Both the position numbers and the translations under genes were made by a program. The notes below the pieces were generated by a model. That model saw nothing but the letters and a program-made list of their open reading frames with translations. It was not told the DNA's origin and did not search any database. Shown in pieces: positions 1 to 5,742 of a DNA stretch of 8,253 bases. The DNA comes from Aquabacterium sp. (GTDB lineage Bacteria > Pseudomonadota > Gammaproteobacteria > Burkholderiales > Burkholderiaceae_C), in NCBI GenBank assembly GCA_017989885.1, contig JAGNPA010000063.1, positions 1 through 8,253 on the forward strand, in the 5' to 3' direction. Numbering within the stretch: the first letter of the stretch is position 1; the number at the start of each line of letters is the position of its first letter.

Positions 1-312
1 CGCCAGCACTCGCAAGACGGCAGCGCCGCCAACGGGGGCGACCTGGGTTGGGCCTCGCCCGGCCAGTTCGTGCCGGAGTTCGAGCGCGCCCTGATGGCCC
101 TGCAAGCCGGGGAGATTTCGCAGCCCATCGTCAGCCGCTTCGGGGTGCACCTGATCCAGCTGATCGAACGGCGTGAGGTCAAGCTCACCGACGCACAAAA
201 GCGCGAGGCGGCCCGCTCGGTGCTGCGTGAGCGGCGCTTCGAGTCGACCTACGAAGACTGGGCGCGCGAGCTGCGTGCCGCAGCCTGGGTGGAAATGCGC
301 GATGCGCCCTGA
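1..312 (+). CDS. surA: SurA, periplasmic peptidyl-prolyl isomerase/chaperone (C-terminal part, 5' end outside window)
   Basis: The reading frame is open from base 1 and gives the last 103 residues before TGA at 310-312. SurA is a periplasmic chaperone that escorts unfolded outer-membrane porins to the BAM complex, and it carries parvulin-type PPIase domains. The visible part begins inside the last parvulin domain: [18 protein letters not shown] (about residues 11-28 of the fragment) and the hydrophobic [15 protein letters not shown] strand that closes a rotamase fold. It is followed by the C-terminal helix ([20 protein letters not shown]) that packs with the N-terminal chaperone domain in the family. 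The signal peptide and first parvulin domain lie upstream of the window. The end overlaps rsmA by 11 bases, so the two are probably co-transcribed and translationally coupled. Identification is firm from the domain signature and from the surA/rsmA pairing; only the fragment's full length is unknown. Confidence 0.93.
   Translation, partial: RQHSQDGSAANGGDLGWASPGQFVPEFERALMALQAGEISQPIVSRFGVHLIQLIERREVKLTDAQKREAARSVLRERRFESTYEDWARELRAAAWVEMRDAP
287..293 (+). promoter_or_regulatory. Probable Shine-Dalgarno for rsmA inside surA
   Basis: GGGTGGA lies within the last codons of surA, 8 bases before the ATG at 302. It is the only purine-rich stretch near the start and supports 302 over the upstream in-frame ATG at 173, which would add 43 residues overlapping most of the surA C-terminus. 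Confidence 0.55.
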
Positions 313-1141
313 CCCCCGCTCCAAGCCCGCCCGCCCGGGCGGCAAGCGTGCCGTGCAAGGGGGCGGCGGACACATCGCCCGCAAGCGCTTTGGTCAGAAT
401 TTTCTGGTTGACCATGGCGTCATCGACGAGATCGTGCGCGCGATTGCGCCGCAGCCCGGACAGCACCTGGTCGAAATCGGCCCGGGCCTGGGCGCCCTGA
501 CCAACCCGGTGGTCGAGCGCAGCGAAAAGCTCACCGTGATCGAGCTCGACCGCGACCTGGCCGCCCGCCTGCGCAAGCGAGCCGAGCTGAACGTCATCGA
601 GTCCGATGTGCTGAAGGTGGACTTCGGCGCCCTGGCGCAGGAGGCCGGCCAGAAGCTGCGCCTGATCGGCAACCTGCCCTACAACATCTCCAGCCCCATC
701 CTGTTTCACCTGCTGCCCTGGGCCGATCAGGTGCTGGACCAGCACTTCATGCTGCAAAAGGAAGTGGTCGACCGCATGGTGGCCACGCCCGGCAACAAGG
801 ACTACAGCCGCCTGAGCGTGATGCTGCAGTGGCGCTACCGCATGGAGTGCGTGGTGGACGTGCCGCCGGGCTCGTTCGACCCGCCGCCCAAGGTGGACTC
901 GGCCGTGGTGCGCATGATCCCGCTGGCCACGCCACCCGAGGTGGACCTGCCCGAGTTCGCCAAGATGGTGGCCGTGGCGTTTTCGCAGCGTCGCAAGATT
1001 TTGCGCCACACGCTGGGCGCCTGGATGGCCGAGCACGGCATCGAAGCGGACTTCGATCTGCAACGCCGCGCAGAGGAGGTGCCGGTGGCCGACTACCTCG
1101 CTCTGGCGGCGCTGAAGAAAGCGAAAACCCCCTCAGCCTGA
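302..1141 (+). CDS. rsmA: RsmA (KsgA), 16S rRNA (adenine(1518)-N6/adenine(1519)-N6)-dimethyltransferase
   Basis: Encodes 279 residues. RsmA uses S-adenosylmethionine to dimethylate two adjacent adenines in the 3'-terminal hairpin of 16S rRNA (A1518/A1519, E. coli numbering), a late checkpoint in 30S assembly in the cytoplasm. Visible family marks in order: RKRFGQNFL (residues 27-35); SAM-binding motif [11 protein letters not shown] (58-67); the acidic end of strand 2 with IELD (80-83); ESD (100-102); catalytic motif IV NLPYN (124-128); [15 protein letters not shown], typical of KsgA/Dim1 proteins; and [12 protein letters not shown] (from 227) in the C-terminal helical domain. Length is close to the E. 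coli protein (273). The start at 302 was chosen because it sits after an SD-like GGGTGGA and overlaps the surA stop. It leaves a basic, Gly/Pro-rich N-terminal tail of about 24 residues before the conserved core. In E. coli pdxA lies between surA and rsmA; here it does not. Confidence 0.96.
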   Translation: MRPDPRSKPARPGGKRAVQGGGGHIARKRFGQNFLVDHGVIDEIVRAIAPQPGQHLVEIGPGLGALTNPVVERSEKLTVIELDRDLAARLRKRAELNVIESDVLKVDFGALAQEAGQKLRLIGNLPYNISSPILFHLLPWADQVLDQHFMLQKEVVDRMVATPGNKDYSRLSVMLQWRYRMECVVDVPPGSFDPPPKVDSAVVRMIPLATPPEVDLPEFAKMVAVAFSQRRKILRHTLGAWMAEHGIEADFDLQRRAEEVPVADYLALAALKKAKTPSA

Positions 1142-1161
1142 GCCGTGTGAATGCACGTTGT

Positions 1162-1196
1162 GTGCCAGCCGCAGCGCACCGCTGCGGTGCCGGCAC
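1162..1196 (+). repeat. GC-rich hairpin between rsmA and cca
   Basis: A perfect 8-bp inverted repeat, CCGCAGCG (1169-1176) and CGCTGCGG (1180-1187), is separated by only CAC. It is enclosed by a second 5-bp stem, GTGCC (1162-1166) with GGCAC (1192-1196). The right side also contains the 10-bp palindrome GTGCCGGCAC (1187-1196). No T-run follows on either strand, so it is not a canonical intrinsic terminator. It could attenuate transcription, protect the 3' end of the rsmA mRNA, or act with Rho. Confidence 0.6.
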
Positions 1197-1218
1197 GCGC
1201 CAGGGCGGCGGGCCTCGC

Positions 1219-1224
1219 TACACT
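1219..1224 (+). promoter_or_regulatory. Candidate -10 box for cca (leaderless start)
   Basis: TACACT matches the sigma-70 -10 consensus TATAAT at four of six positions, including the key T1, A2 and T6. It ends 7 bases before the cca ATG, so transcription would begin at or next to the A of the start codon. No SD-like sequence exists between it and the ATG, and no convincing -35 box lies at 16-18 bases upstream. The call is an inference from spacing and from the matching arrangement at 2532-2537. Confidence 0.45.
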
Positions 1225-1231
1225 GCCACCC

Positions 1232-2455
1232 ATGCAGATCTATCTCGTTGGCGGCGCCGTGCGCGACCGCTTGCTGGGCCGCCCGGGCGGCGACCGTGAC
1301 TGGGTGGTGGTGGGCAGCACGCCCGACGCCATGGTGGCGGCCGGCTTCCGCCCGGTGGGCAAAGACTTCCCGGTGTTCCTGCACCCCGACACCCAGGACG
1401 AGTACGCCCTGGCGCGCACCGAACGCAAGCACGGCCACGGTTACCACGGCTTCCAGGTCTACGCCGCCCCGGACGTCACGCTGGAGGACGACCTGATCCG
1501 CCGCGACCTGACCATCAATGCGATGGCCGAGGATACCGAGGGCCGCGTCATCGACCCGCATGGCGGCCAGCGCGACCTCACCGACCGGGTGATGCGCCAT
1601 GTCTCGCCCGCTTTTGCCGAGGACCCCGTGCGCATCCTGCGCGTGGCGCGCTTTGCTGCCCGCTTCCCCGACTTCACCGTGGCCGACGAAACCCGGACGC
1701 TGATGCGCCAGATGGTGGACGCCGGCGAGGTGGACCACCTGGTGGCCGAGCGCGTGTGGCAGGAGCTGGCCCGCGGCCTGATGGAAGAACGCCCCTCGCG
1801 CATGTTCGAGGTGCTGCGCGATTGCGGCGCCCTGGCCCGCCTGTTGCCCGAGCTGGATCGCCTGTGGGGCGTGCCCCAGCGGGCTGATTACCACCCCGAG
1901 ATCGACACCGGCGTGCACGTGATGATGGTGCTGGACATGGCCGCGCAGCTGCAGACCCCCTTGAGCGTGCGCTACGCCTGCCTGGGCCATGACCTGGGCA
2001 AGGGCACCACGCCGGCCGACATCCTGCCCCGACACCTCGGCCACGAGGGCCGCAGCGTGCAGTTGCTGCAGGCGGTCAACGCCCGGCTGCGCGTGCCCAA
2101 CGACTGCCGCGAGCTGGCCGACGTGGTGGCCCGTGAACACGGCAACATCCATGGCAGCGGCAACTTTGGCGCCAGCGCCGTGCTGCGCCTGCTCGGCCGC
2201 TGCGATGCCTGGCGCAAGCCGCAGCGCTTCGCCGAGGTGCTGCTGGCCTGCGAATGCGATGCCCGTGGGCGGCTGGGCTTCAGCGATCAGCCCTACCCCC
2301 AGGGCGTGCGGCTGCAGCGGGCGCTGAGCCTGGGCCAGGCGGTGGACACCGCCCGCGTCTCGGCCGAGGCCCTGGCTCGGGGCCTGAAGGGGCCGGCCAT
2401 CGGCGAGGCCATCGACCGCGCCCGTGAAGCGGCCCTCGCCGCGCTGGACGACTGA
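1232..2455 (+). CDS. cca: Multifunctional CCA tRNA nucleotidyltransferase/2'3'-cyclic phosphodiesterase (class II, HD domain)
   Basis: Encodes 407 residues, close to the E. coli enzyme (412). It adds or repairs the 3' CCA end of tRNAs from CTP and ATP without a nucleic acid template. Visible marks: nucleotidyltransferase start LVGGAVRD (5-12); metal-binding carboxylates in GDRDW (D21, D23); ALARTERK; RRDLTINAMA (90-99); EDPVRILRVARF (130-141); ERVWQE (173-178); and YHPEIDTGVH (220-229). The HD phosphohydrolase motif LGHDLGKG (H253, D254) is followed by DAWRKPQR and CDARGR. The HD domain in this subgroup confers phosphatase, 2'-nucleotidase and 2',3'-cyclic phosphodiesterase activity (family knowledge). 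The ATG at 1232 was chosen because the conserved protein starts directly at MQIYLVGGAVRD. An in-frame ATG at 1151 would add 27 unconserved residues and has no SD. The gene starts 90 bases after rsmA and may have its own promoter. Confidence 0.96.
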   Translation: MQIYLVGGAVRDRLLGRPGGDRDWVVVGSTPDAMVAAGFRPVGKDFPVFLHPDTQDEYALARTERKHGHGYHGFQVYAAPDVTLEDDLIRRDLTINAMAEDTEGRVIDPHGGQRDLTDRVMRHVSPAFAEDPVRILRVARFAARFPDFTVADETRTLMRQMVDAGEVDHLVAERVWQELARGLMEERPSRMFEVLRDCGALARLLPELDRLWGVPQRADYHPEIDTGVHVMMVLDMAAQLQTPLSVRYACLGHDLGKGTTPADILPRHLGHEGRSVQLLQAVNARLRVPNDCRELADVVAREHGNIHGSGNFGASAVLRLLGRCDAWRKPQRFAEVLLACECDARGRLGFSDQPYPQGVRLQRALSLGQAVDTARVSAEALARGLKGPAIGEAIDRAREAALAALDD

Positions 2456-2466
2456 GCCAGCGCGTC

Positions 2467-2495
2467 GCGTTTTCCCCCTTCACCGCGGAAAACGC
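2467..2495. repeat. Perfect 9-bp inverted repeat between cca and the acyl-CoA synthetase gene
   Basis: GCGTTTTCC (2467-2475) and GGAAAACGC (2487-2495) are exact reverse complements around an 11-base spacer. The stem starts 11 bases after the cca stop codon. No T-run follows on either strand. It may be a weak or Rho-assisted terminator of cca, or a regulator-binding site: its right arm ends 36 bases before the putative -10 box at 2532. Confidence 0.55.
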
Positions 2496-2531
2496 ACGGA
2501 CTGCGGTGGCCAGCCCCCTGGCAGGGCCACC

Positions 2532-2537
2532 TAGACT
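2532..2537 (+). promoter_or_regulatory. Candidate -10 box for the acyl-CoA synthetase gene (leaderless start)
   Basis: TAGACT, in the context CTAGACTG, ends 6 bases before the ATG at 2544 and resembles CTACACTG before cca. A start site 7 bases downstream of the hexamer falls on the ATG. There is no SD sequence in the 20 bases before the start codon. A -35 element is not recognisable. Confidence 0.45.
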
Positions 2538-2543
2538 GGTCCG

Positions 2544-4385
2544 ATGACTGTATCTGCCTCCGACCGGGCGCCCGCCGCGTCCACCACCGTCAGCCTGCTG
2601 GACTGGATCCCTGCCGCCTGGCGCACCGTCCGCACCGATGTCCGCCCACTGCTGAGGGGCCTGATCGGCTTGCTGCGCCTGCGTCCCACCAAGCTCGGCT
2701 CGATTGGCCAGACCTTTGCCCTCCAGGCGGCACGTCATCCCGACCGCCCGGCGCTGGTTTGCGGCGAGCGCCACTGGACGTATGCCGAGTTCAACGCCTG
2801 GGCCAACCGCTGTGCCCACGCCCTCAAGGCTGCGGGCGTGCGCCCCGGGGATGCCGTGGGCGTGCTGCTGGACAACCGCGCCGAGGTGCTCGCCTGGGTG
2901 CTGGGCACCGTCAAGCTGGGTGCCGTCGCCACCTTGTTGAACAACCAGCAACGGGGCGAGGTGCTGGCGCACAGCATTCGCCTGACCCGCCCGGTTCTGA
3001 TGGTGGTGGGCGAGGCCTGTGTCGACGCCTTGCACAGCCTGCCCCCCGCCGAGCGCGCCACCCTGTGCGAGCGATGGTGGTGGGAAGGCGAGGCCCCGCC
3101 GCCCGAAGGCCTGAGCTGGTCCAGCGAGCAACTGACCGTGGCACCCAGCCACAACCCACCAGAGACCGCCAGCATCCGCCTGCATCAGCCGGCTTTCCAC
3201 ATCTTCACGTCCGGCACGACCGGCCTGCCCAAGGCCTCGGTGATGTCGCACTACCGCTGGCACCGCTGCATGTCCGGCATGGGCATCATGGGCCTGCGCC
3301 TGCGCCCGGACGACGTGCTCTACTGCCCCCTGCCGCTGTATCACAACAACGCGCTGACGGTGTCCTGGGGCGCCGTGGTGGGCGCCGGCGCCAGCCTGGT
3401 GCTCGCCCCCAAGTTCAGCGCCTCGCGCTTCTGGGATGACATGCGGCGCCATCAGGCCACGTCCTTTTGCTACATCGGCGAGCTGTGCCGTTACCTGCTC
3501 AACCAGCCCGCCCGGCCGGATGACCGCCAGCACCGCGTGCGCGCGATGATCGGCAACGGGCTGCGCCCGGAGATCTGGGACGCGTTCCAGCAGCGCTTCG
3601 GCATCGACCACATCGCCGAGTTCTATACCGCCAGCGAGTGCAACCTGGCCTTCATCAACGCCCTGGGCCTGCCCCGCACGACCGGCCTGTGCCCGCTGTC
3701 CTTTGCCATCGTGCGCATGGACATGGACACCGAACTGCCGGTGCGCAGCGGCCGAGGTGGGCACATGAGCCGGGTCAACCGTGGCGAGGTGGGCCTGCTG
3801 ATCACCGAGATCACCCCCCGTGCCCCACTGGATGGCTACACCGATACCAAGGCCACCGAAGCCAAGGTGCTGCGCAACGTGTTCAAGAAAGGGGACGCCT
3901 GGTTCAACACCGGCGACCTGGTGCGCCACCAGGGTCTGCATCACATGCAGTTTGTCGACCGTCTGGGCGACACCTTCCGCTGGAAGGGCGAGAACGTGGC
4001 GACCACCGAGGTGGAAGGCGTGCTCGCGCACCAGGCCGAGGTGGCCGAAGCGGTGGTGTACGGGGTGACGGTGCCGGGGGCCGATGGCCGTGCCGGCATG
4101 GCGGCGCTCACACTGAGCGATGACGCGGGGCCCTTCGATGGGGCTGCACTGGCGCAGGCGCTGTACGCGCAACTGCCGCGCTATGCGGTGCCGCTGTTCC
4201 TGCGGCTGCGCGATGACCACGTGGTGACCGCGACGTTCAAGTACAGCAAGGTGGCGCTCAAACGGGAGGGCTACGACCCGGCCGTGGTCCACGATGCCTT
4301 GTATGTGCTCACACCGGGCGGCTATGTGCCGATGACGGACACGATCTGGCAAGCCTTGTCAGCAGGCACGCATCGATTCGACTGA
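2544..4385 (+). CDS. Long-chain fatty-acyl-CoA synthetase, FATP/very-long-chain type (ANL superfamily)
   Basis: Encodes 613 residues. The enzyme is expected to activate a fatty acid with ATP to an acyl-adenylate and then to acyl-CoA (EC 6.2.1.3 type), feeding beta-oxidation or lipid synthesis. Visible ANL marks: P-loop-like TSGTTGLPK (222-230) followed by MSHYRW; LPLYHNNAL; FYTASE (360-365), the usual Y-x-S/T-x-E motif; TGDL (456-459); DRLGDTFRWKGENV (472-485), hinge and start of the C-terminal domain; and TFKYSK (564-569), where K566 aligns with the lysine needed for adenylation. The MSHYRW, YHNNAL and TFRWKGENVATTEVE wording is that of the FATP (SLC27)/FadD6-like branch rather than of E. 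coli FadD. The N-terminal 50 residues contain an amphipathic/hydrophobic, arginine-rich segment (LLDWIPAAWRTV... LIGLLRLR) that may contact the membrane. Exact chain length preference cannot be read. The gene converges on ftsZ; the reason for its placement by the dcw cluster is not evident. Confidence 0.9.
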   Translation: MTVSASDRAPAASTTVSLLDWIPAAWRTVRTDVRPLLRGLIGLLRLRPTKLGSIGQTFALQAARHPDRPALVCGERHWTYAEFNAWANRCAHALKAAGVRPGDAVGVLLDNRAEVLAWVLGTVKLGAVATLLNNQQRGEVLAHSIRLTRPVLMVVGEACVDALHSLPPAERATLCERWWWEGEAPPPEGLSWSSEQLTVAPSHNPPETASIRLHQPAFHIFTSGTTGLPKASVMSHYRWHRCMSGMGIMGLRLRPDDVLYCPLPLYHNNALTVSWGAVVGAGASLVLAPKFSASRFWDDMRRHQATSFCYIGELCRYLLNQPARPDDRQHRVRAMIGNGLRPEIWDAFQQRFGIDHIAEFYTASECNLAFINALGLPRTTGLCPLSFAIVRMDMDTELPVRSGRGGHMSRVNRGEVGLLITEITPRAPLDGYTDTKATEAKVLRNVFKKGDAWFNTGDLVRHQGLHHMQFVDRLGDTFRWKGENVATTEVEGVLAHQAEVAEAVVYGVTVPGADGRAGMAALTLSDDAGPFDGAALAQALYAQLPRYAVPLFLRLRDDHVVTATFKYSKVALKREGYDPAVVHDALYVLTPGGYVPMTDTIWQALSAGTHRFD

Positions 4386-4405
4386 GAGACAAAAGACAAA
4401 CGGCC

Positions 4406-4438
4406 AAAAACCCCCTGCGACCGGCAGGGCGCAGGGGG
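4406..4438 (-). terminator. Intrinsic terminator of the ftsZ end of the dcw operon
   Basis: A 9-bp perfect stem, CCCCCTGCG (4411-4419) and CGCAGGGGG (4430-4438), encloses a 10-base loop. Read leftward it is followed at once by TTTTT (complement of 4406-4410), the standard Rho-independent layout, about 30 bases after the ftsZ stop. Read rightward the stem is followed by AAAGAGG, so it is not a canonical terminator for the acyl-CoA synthetase gene, although the hairpin may still slow that transcript. The loop side carries a second GCAGGG (4424-4429) that can pair with CCCTGC (4413-4418). Confidence 0.85.
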
Positions 4439-4468
4439 AAAGAGGCAACAACGAGAGAGAGAAGGAGA

Positions 4469-5689
4469 TCAGTCGGCCTGGCGACGCAGGAACGCCGGGA
4501 TCTCGATCTCGTCCATGCCGTTGCTGGCCAGCGCGTCAACCTTGGCTGCCGCTTGCGTGCGGCCACTGCGCCACACGCTCGGGGTGTTCAGGCCACTGAA
4601 GTCACCACCGGCCGTGGCACGCCCCATGCCCAGGCCACTGGGGTGCGGGGCCACCGGGTCGGTCAGCACGGGGATGTTGTCCGTGCCGGTGCGCAGGGCG
4701 CTGTGCACCACGGTCATCGGAGCCGCGGCACGCTTGGCCGAGCACAGGCCGGTGGCGATCACGGTCACGCGCAACTGGTCGCCCAGGCTTTCGTCGTAGG
4801 CCGTGCCGTAGATCACGTGCGCGTCTTCGGCGGCGTAACGGCGGATGGTGTTCATCGCGTTGCGCGACTCGCTCAGCTTGAAGGTGGCCTTGGAGGCCGC
4901 GATCAGCACCAGCACGCCACGGGCGCCCGACAGGTCGATGCCTTCCAGCAGCGGGCAGGCCACAGCGGCTTCGGCCGCCTTGGTGGCGCGGTCCGGGCCG
5001 CCAGCAGTGGCCGTGCCCATCATGGCCTTGCCAGGCTCGCTCATCACGGTCTTGACGTCTTCAAAGTCGACGTTCACCAGACCCGGGATGTGGATGATGT
5101 CGGAGATGCCGCCGACGGCGTTCTTGAGCACGTCGTTGGCCTTGCCGAAGGCTTCTTCCTGGGTGACGTCGTCGCCCATGACTTCCAGCAGCTTCTCGTT
5201 GAGCACCACGATCAGCGAGTCGACATTGGCTTCGAGCTCGGCCAGGCCAGCGTCGGCCTGCTTCTGGCGACGGTTGCCTTCGAAGTCGAACGGCTTGGTC
5301 ACCACGCCGACGGTCAGGATGCCCATTTCCTTGGCCACGCGCGCGATCACGGGGGCCGCACCGGTGCCGGTACCGCCGCCCATGCCGGCGGTGATGAACA
5401 CCATGTGCGCGCCGTCCAGCGCGTTGCGGATGTGGTCCACCGCCTCTTCGGCCGCAGCCTTGCCCGCTTCGGGCTTGGCGCCAGCGCCCAGGCCGGAATT
5501 GCCCAGCTGCAGCAGCACCTCGGCGCTGGAGCGGTTGAGCGCCTGCGAATCGGTGTTGGCGCAGATGAACTGCACGCCTTGCACACTCTCGCTGATCATG
5601 TGTTCGACGGCGTTGCCGCCACCGCCGCCCACCCCGATCACCTTGATCTGTGTGCCCATGTCAAAGTTGTCGATCATCTCGATGGCCAT
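4469..5689 (-). CDS. ftsZ: Cell division protein FtsZ (tubulin-like GTPase)
   Basis: Encodes 406 residues. FtsZ polymerises with GTP into the mid-cell ring that recruits the divisome. Visible marks: GVGGGGGNAV (19-28) and NTD (45-47) in the nucleotide pocket; tubulin signature GGGTGTG (104-110); FEGNRR (136-141); and the T7 synergy loop NVDFEDV (206-212) with D208 and D211, which completes GTP hydrolysis in the next subunit. The last third is a variable linker of about 75 residues from near residue 320 (low complexity: AAAPMT, HPSGLGMG, TQAAAK). It ends in the conserved C-terminal peptide IEIPAFLRRQ, the docking site for FtsA and other partners. The ATG at 5689 is preceded by GAGAGAGG 6 bases upstream. 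The gene lies 53 bases after ftsA and is followed by a strong terminator, so it is the last gene of the operon. No key residue is missing. Confidence 0.98.
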   Translation of the reverse strand: MAIEMIDNFDMGTQIKVIGVGGGGGNAVEHMISESVQGVQFICANTDSQALNRSSAEVLLQLGNSGLGAGAKPEAGKAAAEEAVDHIRNALDGAHMVFITAGMGGGTGTGAAPVIARVAKEMGILTVGVVTKPFDFEGNRRQKQADAGLAELEANVDSLIVVLNEKLLEVMGDDVTQEEAFGKANDVLKNAVGGISDIIHIPGLVNVDFEDVKTVMSEPGKAMMGTATAGGPDRATKAAEAAVACPLLEGIDLSGARGVLVLIAASKATFKLSESRNAMNTIRRYAAEDAHVIYGTAYDESLGDQLRVTVIATGLCSAKRAAAPMTVVHSALRTGTDNIPVLTDPVAPHPSGLGMGRATAGGDFSGLNTPSVWRSGRTQAAAKVDALASNGMDEIEIPAFLRRQAD

Positions 5690-5695
5690 GTCGTA

Positions 5696-5703
5696 CCTCT
5701 CTC
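5696..5703 (-). promoter_or_regulatory. Shine-Dalgarno of ftsZ
   Basis: On the minus strand GAGAGAGG lies 6 bases before the ftsZ ATG. It is the clearest ribosome binding site on the leftward genes of this window; ftsA and ftsQ have none of comparable strength. That fits the known need for far more FtsZ than FtsA or FtsQ per cell. Confidence 0.65.
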
Positions 5704-5742
5704 TTGTCTAACGGTTGCCGGTTGAATTGAGTAAAACTTTTT

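Noticed and set aside
173..301. Upstream ATG for rsmA giving a 322-residue protein
   Set aside because: The extra 43 residues are the out-of-frame translation of the surA C-terminus and are unlike any RsmA; the ATG at 302 has a better SD and family-like length.
1151..1231. Upstream in-frame ATG for cca
   Set aside because: It adds 27 residues before the conserved MQIYLVGGAVRD, crosses the hairpin region, and has no SD.
1133..2152. A 339-residue minus-strand frame over cca
   Set aside because: Low-complexity His/Ala/Gln-rich translation opposite a complete, conserved cca gene.
2280..4352. A 690-residue open frame on the minus strand across the acyl-CoA synthetase gene
   Set aside because: His/Gln/Gly/Ala-rich product with no recognisable motif, typical of antisense frames in high-GC DNA. 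The plus strand carries a complete ANL enzyme.
4445..4466. Purine-rich GAGAGAGA stretch after ftsZ
   Set aside because: Short low-complexity sequence beyond the ftsZ stop with no gene start to serve rightward; no function supported.
4553..5725. A 390-residue plus-strand frame over ftsZ, and a similar 366-residue frame over ftsA (5896-6996)
   Set aside because: Compositional shadows rich in His, Asp and Val, lying opposite complete, highly conserved genes; no start signals.
5690..5742. A separate ftsZ promoter in the ftsA-ftsZ spacer
   Set aside because: The best -35/-10 pair (TTTACT and TAGACA, 19 bases apart) matches the consensus poorly in sequence and spacing. ftsZ promoters inside upstream dcw genes are common but cannot be placed by eye here.
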